Origin: Zantedeschia hybrid cultivar
Taxonomy: Eukaryota > Streptophyta > Magnoliopsida > Alismatales > Araceae
NCBI GenBank assembly: GCA_030544215.1
Contig: JARZZO010000012.1
Span: 40,959,194 to 41,023,193, forward strand
Length of the DNA stretch: 64,000 nucleotides
Direction: 5' to 3'
Position 1 is the first letter of the stretch, and each line of letters begins with the position of its first letter. A program made the position numbers and the translations under genes. Below, piece by piece: positions 54,179 to 63,665 of this stretch. The notes below the pieces were generated by a model. It made no database searches and had not been told where the DNA came from. It saw only the letters and a list, made by a program, of their open reading frames with translations.

Positions 54179-55424
54179 GTTGGCGTGTTTTGCCGAGACG
54201 CGAGTTGTAGGCTTCTTAATAGAATGATTCTAGAGATGTGCTTGTTACATTTCGAACGCATGTGGTTCATATCGAAATTTAGGAGTAGTGTGTTACAGCT
54301 TTACTTGCCTTAACCACCTGTATCTTTGTTTATTGCACTTGTGGGTGTGTGAGTGGGAGGCAGGGGATCGGATGATCCCTACTGAGCCCAATTCTAGTGT
54401 GGCTCACTCCCTGCGGTTTCAGGTGTGGACCTCGTGGCGAGTGGCGGCTGGTGGTGTTCTCTTTGGTGTGCGGACCAGCAGCTATCTCAGTTCCGGGGTA
54501 TGCCCCGATGTTGTTGTACTTTGTTTCTGCCTGTACTTATTTAATTTCTTGGGCTATGTAATTATTGTTAGACTGTGTATGGACATTATTAATTTCCTTC
54601 CTGCGCACTGTAATTCCTTGTAGTCCGTGTAAATGTTATATTTAACCTTGTTTAACGCTTACTCCTCCAGATGTGTGTATGAGATCCGGGTGTGAGACCG
54701 TTGGTTAATGATTCAACACCCATTTAGTGATCGGATCTCCGATCATAGGGTGGCGGGTCATTACACATGCGATGTTGCTTGGTGCACCCAACATCATCGA
54801 AGGTTTAGCTGGATTTACATGAAGATGTGAGTCGATTAAGTAATTAACTAAATATGTGATATTAATTAATTATTATAATTCAATAAGATGTGTTATTGGG
54901 CTTAAGGGACCGAAAATTGGACTAGCACTGGGCCTAAATGGTCACACGTATAAAGATTCTCGAACCATGGATAATTAGTAGGATTTATAATAATTTGGAG
55001 GCATTTGTGAAAAGTTCCGTCCGAATATTATAAATATATGTTGAGAGAGAAACCCTAGCCAAGCATCAGAGTTTCTCTCATACTCTGAGCACCTCTCTCT
55101 CTCTCTCGTCGTGCGCCCTAGAGCATGGTGCCCCCTCTGTCCGCCTCTGCCACTTCCATCTCTAACCATTAGGGACCTCTGCCCGCATGCCACGAGCACT
55201 ATTGCGTAGAAGGAACCTCGATGATCACACAAAACCGAGTGAGGAGACGAGAACTATCCATGAGGAGGAGAATCATGTGAATACTGCTAGAGGCCAGGCA
55301 CATGCGTAGCTCGGCATTGGTTCGTCGGAACCACACGGTTGCGGATTTTAATCCACACAAGGTGATTTTATTTTGAATAATTGTTTTTGCTACGTTCTTG
55401 CTCTACCCGCCTGATCCTTACAAT

Positions 55425-55563
55425 CACTACACAAGACAAGACTCAGCCATAGGATCCTACAGCTAGCAAGCATGTCAGCCTGTACCGCGCATGTAATATA
55501 ACCTAGGAAAACGGCTAATCATTCTGTGCTCATGCATATCCGACCAGACTAGGCTTTGGTACA
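55425..55563. other. Short unassigned segment
   Basis: About 140 bases between the end of LTR H and the old Tekay-like LTR. I see no motif or coding signal. Confidence 0.3.
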
Positions 55564-57927
55564 TGTAACAATTTGGGATCCAAGAACTTCTGAAAATCTA
55601 AAAACAACCCGAATCTCGACCCCTTAACCTACGGGCTAAAATCTAGAAGGGTAGCCAAAGACGTCTAGAGGAATATACAAGAACTTACAATGGTTAGAAC
55701 AAGATATTGAAAGACAATAGAGATAAACATGTCCTAATTCATAAATACACAAGAACAAATAAATGTATAGGAACGGTAAAGAGTACTTAACTGATAAAAG
55801 AGAGAACACCCCGAATGAGTATGTCGCTGGCCCACACTGTAACCACAGCACCTGAAAGGGGTAGGAAGTGAGCCATACTAATATTGGGCTTAGCAGGAAT
55901 CCTGTGATCCCCACCTTCCGCACAACACAATTAGCAAAAGTGTAGTAAAAAAATTTTAAACTATTGCGCAAGTACTGTAAGACAAGGCAACTCACTATAA
56001 TGCGGCAATAAACCCACGAACCCGCTCATGCTGGTTAGAAACCCCTTAGGTAGCTCCTACTACTCCAGCCAACCAATCCATTGGTGGTCCCATCCCTGCC
56101 TAGTCACAAAAGTGACAAAGGCACACACACCCACTAGCGCGATGAGTTAAAAGCCACGACGTGATGGTCAAGCTCCGTATAAAACTCCAAATTCCTCAGT
56201 CCAAGTGTGCCCATTGATATCTTACCTCGCGATGAACGGTCACGCCTGTTAGCCTTTGAAGACTCCATGCGTGTAGAGGGAAGCATTAAGGAAACATGAC
56301 TAATTGGGGTCCATAGTGCTGCGTCCGCTCCCCCAATCAAGTGTGCACCTAAATACACTACAACTATTGTCCCGAACGACCTGTTTCCCCAAGACTCGGA
56401 CTTAGTCTATCTCCCACAGCCTTGGGGATTGGCTTCGACCCTATAATTGGGCTAACCCCCTGACCCGTACCTCAAGGGCCACATGTGCACAATGCACTAG
56501 GTGTACTACTAGCAGATGTCGTCACTTCGGGTCTCAAAACACCGTGAAACCACATAATGTCACCTCCCAAATGCATCAATCAAGTATGCAAGCGTATATG
56601 AACATATTTAGCATGTGTACAAGAGTCTAAAATACATAACTATATAAAGAATATCAATTTTATAGATAATATACACAATGCCATGCAACTTATAGAGGGT
56701 TCGAGTCACTATCTCTAAATCGCGTCATGCTAAGGTGACACCATTCAACCTAATCGATTAGGGCTCTAATCGATTACCTGAATCACATCATGCACCCTTG
56801 ACACTTTCAACTAATCGATTAAGGTCTTAACCGACTATCCAGGCCAATCACCTTAATCGATTAGGGCTTTAATCAATTACCTAAATAGCATCAGGCACCC
56901 CTAACACCTTTTAGCTAATTGATTAAGGCCTTAATCAATTAGCCAGGCTACTCAGCCTAATCAATTAGGTCTTTTATCGACTACCTAAATCGTGTTAGGC
57001 ACCCTTCATACCTTTTAGCTTAATTGATTGGCCACTGCGCTAGCCATCTAAATTGCATTGCCACATGGTAACGCTAATCAAATCATGTCACCTAGTTTTG
57101 ACATGAATTAGAACCCGAGTCAGGATTTTAAACCTAGCTTCCTAGCTTACACCCCCAACAACTCTAAAACACACAAAGATGGGGAAGAAGCCCCAAAAAC
57201 CCCCAAACACACATGCCACAAAATCCACCAGAAATGGCTCCAAAATACGGTGAAACATACATAAATCCTAGCATGGACTTCTAATGAAAATCAAAGATGA
57301 GGGACGAGACCATCACCCTACTAAATCCTTGAACTCCTCCTGACCCTACAGGGAACCTTCATGCTTCCATTGTGTCATCCACGTTGTTGCCACTGTCGTC
57401 TCACCATCACTGCCTCGCCGCTGTCATCTTATTGTCACTCATCGGCTGCCACCCGCCCCGCCCTCTCCAGCATTGCCAAGCTCGTTGCCGTGAGCTCGTC
57501 TCCTCGCCATCGTCACTACTATTGGAGGGGATGAAGAAGAAGACGTAAGGGAAGAAAAGAGGCAAAGGAGAGAGGTGGGGGAAAAGGGGAGGAATGGGGG
57601 AGAAGAGAAGGGAAAGGAAAGAAAAGAAGGAGGGAGCAGGGGTCGCCTCGGTACGCATGCTTGTTAGTCGGCATGCGCATCAGGGGGAAAAGAGTGCGTG
57701 TAACAATTTGAATCACGTCATGATTACTGATGCAAATCAGAGGGCCTGATAGATTTATGACAATTTCGGACAACCTAAAATGTGTCCGTACCAGGTGACG
57801 CCTTTTGCAAGTCATGTCACGTTGAGTTGACGTGATTCAGATCATCACAATAGACCTTTAAACGGCCCACCAAAGCAATGCCCAACTGAAACCCGATAAT
57901 CAAATCTAAAAGCTCTAGGGCATTACA
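55564..57927 (-). repeat. Old Tekay-like LTR relic
   Basis: Many T-LTR landmarks persist in order: ACCTGAAAGGGG...TGAGCC (T: ACCTGAAAACCGCAGGGGTGAG), CCTGTGATCCCCAC (T: CTTCGATCCCCACTG), AACCCACGAACCCGCTCATG..., the Pro/Ser-free CT-rich segment near 57400-57650, and an end GATAATCAAATCT...GGGCATTACA (T: GGTCCTTACA). At least seven dyads keep the 10-base gap although half-sites have decayed. The left end at TGTAAC (55564) is a guess; no matching target duplication was found. An ORF at 57407-57815 on the minus strand is compositional. Confidence 0.6.
56740..57030. repeat. ATCGATTA inverted-repeat array alternating with decayed dyads
   Basis: CTAATCGATTAGGGCTCTAATCGATTAC, CTAATCGATTAAGGTCTTAACCGACTA, CTTAATCGATTAGGGCTTTAATCAATTAC and so on: pairs of TAATCGATTA palindromes about 8 bases apart, five to six pairs, interleaved with GCGTC-N10-GACGC-derived units. 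Specific to this LTR. Confidence 0.75.
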
Positions 57928-58098
57928 AGATAACTTGAAGCTGCAAGGGTATACTTACTCAAGCTTCCAATTTGACCCAGATGACCAAAGCGATGCCCAA
58001 CTGAAACCCGATGATCAAATCTGAAAGCTTTGGGGCATTACAAGATAACTTAAAGTTGCAAGGGTATACTTACTCGAGCTTCCACTTTTGGATTTACA
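57869..58098. repeat. 115-bp tandem duplication joining LTR end and copia sequence
   Basis: 57869-57983 and 57984-58098 are direct repeats. Each copy runs from ACCAAAGC[A/G]ATGCCCAAC through the LTR end (GGGCATTACA) into the copia coding stretch GATAACTT[G/A]AAG...GCTTCCA. The duplication therefore arose after the LTR was next to the copia sequence. Confidence 0.85.
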
Positions 58099-58470
58099 TT
58101 CACCTTTTAAAGAGGTGCAGTGAGCTGGAAGAGTTTCAAGTAGGAAACCACTTCCGATTCGACAACATAAGCTAAATGTATTGCCACTATCAAAGCCACC
58201 AAGGAAGCATCTGGATGAAGTTCATCATTGACCTTGGGATTGTATCGAGTATCTCTAATCCAGTCACATTGTTGTGTGACAACAATGGAGACTATTGCAT
58301 AAGCAAAAATGCCTCGGTCTCATTAGAAGTCAAAGTACATTCTGAGGCACTTTTACCTAATTAGAGAGATTATTACCAGAGGAAATGTCCCGGTGGATCA
58401 CGAGTTCCTTCAGTCAATAATATAGAAGATCCATTAATGAAGCTATTGACTCAGATTGTATCTAAGCGTC
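57928..58470 (+). pseudogene. Copia RNase H fragment
   Basis: Translation with frame changes gives LKLQGYTYSSFQFDPDD, then FTFKRGAVSWKSFK, ETTSDST, LLCDNNGDYC, SKYILRHFYLIREIITRGN: the same order as element G 20105-20560. Several stops and small indels. The copia 3' end (polypurine tract and LTR) does not follow; the match stops near 58470. Confidence 0.75.
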
Positions 58471-58628
58471 ACCCACTCCTTTCTCTCTTCATCAACTTGT
58501 TCTTGGCAAACACTCCTATTCCTTTCTCTCTACAGGGACATCCATACTTTGTATGCATCTTCTTAACAATAATTTTTTCTAAATATGCACTTGATTGTTC
58601 TTAATATTATTTTTGTTTTGGCTTTCAG

Positions 58629-58852
58629 CTTACAAGAGAATGGTTTATTTCGGAAGAGTTTGGCTCTTTCAAGAAGCACATATGCAAGTCTAAATTTCAT
58701 GAAGATCATGGAAGTCCTAATGTATCTCAAGTTGACGAGGGAAAGTTAGAGGATAGGAAAAATTCAATGGATGCTCTACAATGTAATGGCAACAACCAAG
58801 TAGCTCTTATGTAGGATAGACTATGGCATGGTGAAGATGCAGGGGCATCTAT
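58629..58852 (+). pseudogene. Exon-like piece of the CACTA-associated protein (upstream part)
   Basis: After an acceptor-like TTTTGGCTTTCAG (ends at about 58628) the frame reads LTREWFISEEFGSFKKHICKS and then Glu/Asp/Asn-rich sequence, ending NNQVALM, a stop, and DRLWHGEDAGAS at the LTR junction. The last block recurs right of the LTR (60430-60490 and 60520-60560), so it is an internal protein repeat. I do not recognise the upstream part by itself. Confidence 0.4.
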
Positions 58853-60390
58853 TGTTAGTTATATATATCCTTCAAGCCAATCACATAACTATTATATATA
58901 GTCTTATTCTTTTAATAATAATAAAAGAATTATATTCATTATGCGTAAATGAAATATACCTGTGCATAGTGAAGTCCATGCATATGTGTGCAATGGAGAT
59001 TAAATTATGATGATATCATAATAATGTGATTAATATTCTATGAAAATATATTCTTAAGTGTTCTTAGTTGGAGGAATATTTAAGAAGGACATCAAATATC
59101 CTGTGAGATTAGCACATGTTACTCCTACTCATAAGATGAGGGTGACTAATCTCATAGTCAGTTGTGTGGAAACACTAAGGCGAACCTTAGGTGCTCATTG
59201 AAGAATAAGCTCATTGAACTTATCCGACTTAAATCACTAGATGATAATTTATCTAAATGTCAACCAGTTGATTCATCGTTACAGTGGCGTAGTTGGTCTT
59301 TAGACCTGAGACACAAAAGACACTTTGTCGATGAACTTCTAAATTTTGACTGTAGCTTATAGTCACTAACCATGAGATCTTAATTAGTTAAATGAATTGA
59401 TCCAATGGAATACCTTCGAAAGTGATTATGTGGTCACTGTGGGATCATTCGCTTTCGGTAATTAGACAAAGAATGCTCTATAGAGTGATGCCTAGGAGTC
59501 CTTGACTAGGGCATGATAGCAAATCAAAAAAGCTATTTTCTGGTGATGTTTTGAGGCATCCAATCTGTGTGAGTGAACGTATTAGGGCTGGACATTTAAC
59601 TATATATATCCTAAGTTCACATGAAAATATTGTTTGAATGAAGGAGCCACGTGATAACTGATGATGGAAAGATTCTTTGAGCAGGTTACTAAACCTCAAT
59701 GCTTTCTGGGATCATGAGATCTTACTTGGCACCCAACTTGATCGGAAGCCTGATCAATTATCATGAGATGATTAATTGATTAAGTATTTATTTAATAAAA
59801 AATATTAAATAAATTACTTTACGCTAGTTAAGAGTTACTGGACTTAATGGGCTCGAAACTAGACTGACACTTAGGCCTAGAAGGTTACACACGCAAGGTT
59901 CTTGGTCAATGGATATTAAGTGAAAATTTATATTAATTCAGGGACTTTTACGAAAAGTCACATTGAACTAATATAAATACACGTCAAGGAGGAACCCTGA
60001 GTCAAGCTCTAGGGTTTCCCATAGACTGGCCACCCCCCTCCTCTCTCCCTCTTATGGCCAACCATCCCTATAGGGGCCGCCCCCTTCTGTCTCTCTCACT
60101 GGCTCCGTTTTCGCCTCGTGCAAGCGATTAGGGCGGATCCCTTAGGAGAAGCGAGGACAATCCCTTAATAGGAGAACTACGTAAACACTACTGGAGGTTA
60201 AGCATCTGCGCGGCTAGTGACATTACTCAAACGGAATCAAGTTTCGGTTGTGGATTAGACTCGATGTAAGGTGAGGAATCATTTTTCTCCTCCTTCTTTC
60301 TCAGAAGTGAATTAGGAACGCATGGAGATTGTAATTTCCATTGCATTCATGTTGTTCATAGTTTTAATCGTCATCTCACTATGCAATCTT
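58853..60390 (+). repeat. Copia LTR (about 1.54 kb) inserted in the CACTA-like relic
   Basis: Starts TGTTAGTTATATATATCC...AAGCCAATCAC like the A/G LTR start; the middle matches G (GGTGACTAATCTCATAGTCAGTTGTGTGG, GTGCTCATTGAAGAATAAGCTCATTGAAC, TGGGCTCGAAACTAGACTG). The right end is uncertain (about 60390) because the end and the target duplication have decayed; no copia interior is attached, so it is probably a solo LTR. Confidence 0.7.
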
Positions 60391-60660
60391 TACATCTCTT
60401 TCAATCAAGACTGGATGCAGCAACTAGGTAACCCTTATGCAAGATAGACTATAGGGTGGTGAAGATGCAGAGGCATCTCCTCCAATCAAAGACAAGGCAG
60501 AAACCAACGCACTCCTATTCTGGATAGACTGCAAGGTGATGAAGATATAGGGGCTTCTCTTTCACTCATGACGCAACAAAGCAACCAGCACAACCCTACA
60601 CCTGAAGGTGCAACATGTAGGTCAGCCTTGTAGACCAACGAAAAAAGGTTTGGAATATAT
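60391..60660 (+). pseudogene. Repeat-containing exon piece of the CACTA-associated protein
   Basis: Two further copies of the DRLxGGEDAxAS-type block: MQDRL, stop, GGEDAEASPPIKDKAE (60440-60505) and a diverged one ILDRLQGDEDIGASLS (about 60520-60570), each spaced about 90 bases. Stops interrupt all frames. The repeat also occurs left of the inserted LTR. Confidence 0.4.
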
Positions 60661-60727
60661 ATTTTGATTATTAACCCAATCTGAATTGCATATTTATTAT
60701 ATGCTCAATGAATTATTATTTTTTCAG

Positions 60728-61230
60728 TTTTCTCAATTATTCGGCCTCTCGAGACATTGTGAAAGCAATGAAGTGCCACTTTTCTGACCCCTGGCCACAA
60801 TGGAACAATGTGCCAAAATTTGTAAAGGAACTTTTATGGGAAAAGTTTAAGGTAACGTTTTGTTTGCTTAAGTAATTGACGAATTTCATGTATGAGGGTA
60901 ATTCTAACATGCATTCTTTTGAATTCTAGAGGAGAAGTACACGTGGCCAGCAAAGCAAATTAATTTATATCATCGTGTCTAGGCACAAGCATCTGAAAGG
61001 AAGTTCAGTAGCATGCTTGAAAAAGCAAGTCAGAAGCCAAAAAGTAGGCTAATACTGTATATATAGAATAGACAAAGGAGACATGGGATGCTTTGATTGA
61101 TTTATAGTGGAACAATGAGAATTGGAAAAAAAAAAAAAAAGTCTAAGGCTGGGGATGACAATAGACTTACCCAGAATGATGGTGGAATCTCAAAGCATTC
61201 TGGAGGTTCCATCTCTCTAGCTACACATCC
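60728..61230 (+). pseudogene. Transposase_24-like (Ptta/En/Spm) domain relic
   Basis: Exon 60728-60851 reads YSASRDIVKAMKCHFSDPWP then WNNVPKFVKELLWEKFK. A GT-AG intron at 60852-60931 (80 bp) joins it in frame to EKYTWPAKQINLYHRV, where WEKFKEKYTWP is the family signature (PF03004 type, by recognition). A TAG at about 60980 and more stops follow; further on KSKAGDDNRLTQNDGGISKHSGGSISLATHPQ corresponds to the usual HxGGSIS block. A pseudogene, but with a recoverable intron. Confidence 0.65.
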
Positions 61231-62041
61231 TCAATAGATGGTTTGTTTTTTTATTTATTCATTACTCTATCTTCTTTGTTACTGTTAGAAAATTGGGTCT
61301 GCCTGTCGCCCATTTAGAATTATTAGAACAAACACAAGCGTGGTGGCATTGTTGATTTCGATGATGTGAAGTCACAATCTATTAGTTTAAGTTTTTCCCA
61401 TTTATCATTTTTGTTTCATCTAAGATTGAATATAAACTTAAGCATTGAACCTCTTACTTAGTTTTGGTTGAAGAATATGTACTGCTTTCTGTTCGAATCT
61501 TCAAGTTGCCATTAAAGAATATGTACTGCTTTTTGCTTTCTGCTTTCTGCTTTCTGCTTGATATAGGATAGATCAGTGTCCTACTTTCCATTCTTTTGGT
61601 TGTTTGGCCGAAAGCCCTAGTTCATATATCAAGCACTTTCTTGGGCGATGGAACCATGGAATATATCCAGTGAACTTGACATGAAGTGCCATAGGCACCA
61701 TCGTATAAGAATGCTACCTAACTAGTATGGCATTAAAAGCCAGCCTAACAGGATCGGAGCCAGCTGAACTAGATTGGAACTGACCAGAACTGGCTAGGTT
61801 CCAATGGGGGACGGGGTGTGAAATGACCAAAACGATCTGTTTTTTGGCCAAACCTGGCCTTGGAACTGAAACTAGAACCAGATCCAGAGATATGCTACCG
61901 CTTGAAACTAGCGGAATGAGCAGAAAAAATTGCTCTTAGGCAGGAGCTAAAACAAATGGATCTCAAGTTTTGTGTATTTATCACTTTCATTCTGAATCGA
62001 TGCCACTTATAGAGGAAACTTCTCTATCAAAATTCTTTACA
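61231..62041. other. Intron-like or spacer sequence, no feature recognised
   Basis: AT-rich with a short tandem CTTTCTGCTTTCTG near 61525-61560 and a segment at 61740-61920 with repeated GGAACTGACCAGAACTGG-like words. No coding signal. Confidence 0.3.
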
Positions 62042-62125
62042 GGCATTGATGGTGAGAAACCAGATTTTGAATAAGGTGGTACAATTTGGAAAGTTAAGGC
62101 TCCGCTTAAGCTTAAAGCTTTCATG
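62042..62125 (+). pseudogene. Possible LINE zinc-binding (zf-RVT) fragment
   Basis: The frame GTIWKVKAPLKLKAFMWLL matches the opening of the reverse-transcriptase zinc-binding region of plant LINEs (IWK...PLKxKxFxW). Only about 20 residues, so low confidence. Confidence 0.35.
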
Positions 62126-62559
62126 TGGTTGTTAACCTAAAAATGAATATTCTCACTGCATGTCTGTATTCATTATTGGATGATGATGAATTCCAATATT
62201 CATCCTTTTTGTGTTTCAAGTCCTTTATTTGTGTTTGCAAGCATTGTGCTTTTTATTTGTTCATCTTTTTTGATCTATTTATCAAATTGCAAAGAGAGTT
62301 AAACCATGTGACATTGAGACATCCAAAGGAATCCAGCATTCTCATTTTTTGGAGATTTATTTGAAGCTTCCGATATATCCCTTTTCTGCTACCTGCTATA
62401 TTTAACCAATTAAACCTCATTAATTCCTACTGCATGTAGTCACTCTTTTATGATTGTCGATTATTGTTTTTTTTTTTTTTTTTTCCTTCCCAAGCAAAAT
62501 ACAAAGCTTCTTTGTAGTCCAAATATGCAGATGTTAAATCTTCATATTCTAGCTTTGAT
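62126..62559. other. Spacer with poly-T run
   Basis: AT-rich; a T run at about 62467-62483. A short plus-strand ORF (62125-62364) has no family signal. Confidence 0.3.
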
Positions 62560-62900
62560 ACACAATCATGGATGGAAGCAACAGGGGTTCCAGTCAAGGG
62601 TCGACTTTATGGACTTGGAGACTTAAGATTGCACAGAGCAAGAGTCCAGTGACCAGCTCATCTTCTCAGTCCTCCACATCACCATTCTTGAGATATGTTA
62701 GACCATCAAAGTTTAGAACAAGTACAAAGGCAACTGCAAGAGGCCTGGGGAGGAGTTGAAGACAAAAGGTACACAAGGAGCTACGTGTGGAAGTAGCGAA
62801 CTTCATACATGAGTTAGCTTTGCAACGAACACAAGATCCCGAGGATTGTAGTAGCTCCCCTGCAACAACTTGAACAGATGATTGTGGTGGCTTCCCTGTA
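62560..62900 (+). pseudogene. C-terminal relic of the CACTA-associated protein
   Basis: In one frame WMEATGVPVKGRLYGLGDL resembles the K(R)GRxYGLG block that follows the Transposase_24 domain in Ptta/En/Spm proteins. The next piece reads EVANFIHELALQRTQDPED and SSPATT in a shifted frame, a helical tail. Distance and order after 60728-61230 fit the family. Confidence 0.45.
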
Positions 62901-63149
62901 ACGATTACTATTTTTGCTCTGCACATTTTAATACTGTGGTTACTTTGGTCATATTTCGCTTAATTTACTTTTTTTTGTGATACTCTTTTGTTTTCTTGTG
63001 GATCTATATTATCTTTTCTTGTATGGATTAGGAAGGTTGCAGGGTACTCTATTTTGTGGACCTTTATTATATTTGCTTGTGTGAATTAGGAAGGTTCCAG
63101 CTGGGTATAGTGTTGTATGTGTATGTGGTATGATTATATATGCTCGACA

Positions 63150-63660
63150 TCTTGTCAGAGATTTCCAGGTTCGTGGCAAAACTTGACACTAGATTTTATG
63201 ACCGGCAAATGTCAACTTGTGACAGACTTGTGATGGGTCGGTCGCTATTGAGTCATAAATCAATTGTTCTAGGAAACGTAGCGATCAGAGCTTCGCGACA
63301 TCTTTGCAAAGAATAAGTTTCTCACAAAATCAGGGATAATTTGTCACAATACGTTGACCAACATCTGGTGACAAACTTGTGAGGAAGCATTTGTGGTCAC
63401 TGAGACTTATATGACTTCACAGATCCTTCACAATCTGTCACTAATATATGACAGGTGAGAACATATCCTTGCCATGTTCAGTGACCGATTGGCGACTAAG
63501 TTTGTCACAAACATTTGTGACGGCCAGTATCTGTCAATAGTTGTCACAACTCCCACGTGCTTATTTTGTGACGAAACCTCATTGTTTGTGATGGACACAT
63601 CCGCTACTCCCTTTAGTGATAGAATAATGTTCGTCATAAATGGTCACTAAATAGTAACAA
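63150..63660. repeat. Subterminal-type GTGAC/GTCAC motif cluster
   Basis: More than fifteen copies of TTTGTGAC, TTGTCACAA, GTCACTAA and relatives on both strands in 500 bases. Such dense, mixed-orientation short motifs are typical transposase-binding subterminal repeats of CACTA elements. The expected terminal inverted repeat is not seen at 63660. Confidence 0.6.
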
Positions 63661-63665
63661 ATAAT

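Larger units (their letters stand above)
50310..54765 (+). repeat. Solo LTR R (Tekay-type, plus strand), about 2115 bp without insert, target duplication CATGC
   Basis: Starts CGTAAGGACTGAGG (TG changed to CG) and ends TAGGGTGGCGGGTCATTACA, flanked by CATGC at 50305-50309 and 54766-54770. Reverse-complement homologue of the T LTR. It contains five dyads at about 50400-50700 and three near 53600-53760, and is split by solo LTR R2 at 50835. Confidence 0.9.
50187..55424 (+). repeat. Copia LTR H (3' portion), split by solo LTR R
   Basis: 50187-50309 and 54766 to about 55424 align with consecutive parts of the G and P LTRs in plus orientation: TCGACTCGGGAGCATTGCACGAATGAAGGATTAT, GTGGGTTGTTTAACCCCATTG, then GATGTTGCTTGGTGCACCCAAC, GGGCTTAAGGGACC and AATCCACACAAGGTGAT. 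The left part of the LTR was displaced by element P. The right end is approximate (CCTTACAAT near 55424); no primer site follows it. Confidence 0.7.
58471..63660 (+). mobile_element. CACTA (En/Spm)-like transposon relic, 3' part
   Basis: Exon-like pieces of a Ptta/En/Spm-type transposase-associated protein at 58630-58852, 60391-60660, 60728-61230 and 62560-62900, followed at 63150-63660 by many scattered GTGAC/GTCAC motifs like the subterminal repeats of CACTA elements. No terminal CACTA-type inverted repeat was found, so the ends are approximate. A copia LTR (58853 to about 60390) is inserted in it. Confidence 0.5.

Noticed and set aside
53957..54270. ORFs with repeated VFPTFGCVVG peptide
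   Set aside because: A 28-bp tandem repeat read in all three frames.
55426..55440. CACTACACAAGACAAG as a CACTA terminal inverted repeat
   Set aside because: Only about ten bases resemble the usual terminus and no complementary end is visible near 63660.
62125..62364. 79-codon plus-strand ORF
   Set aside because: Hydrophobic, AT-driven composition with no recognisable family.
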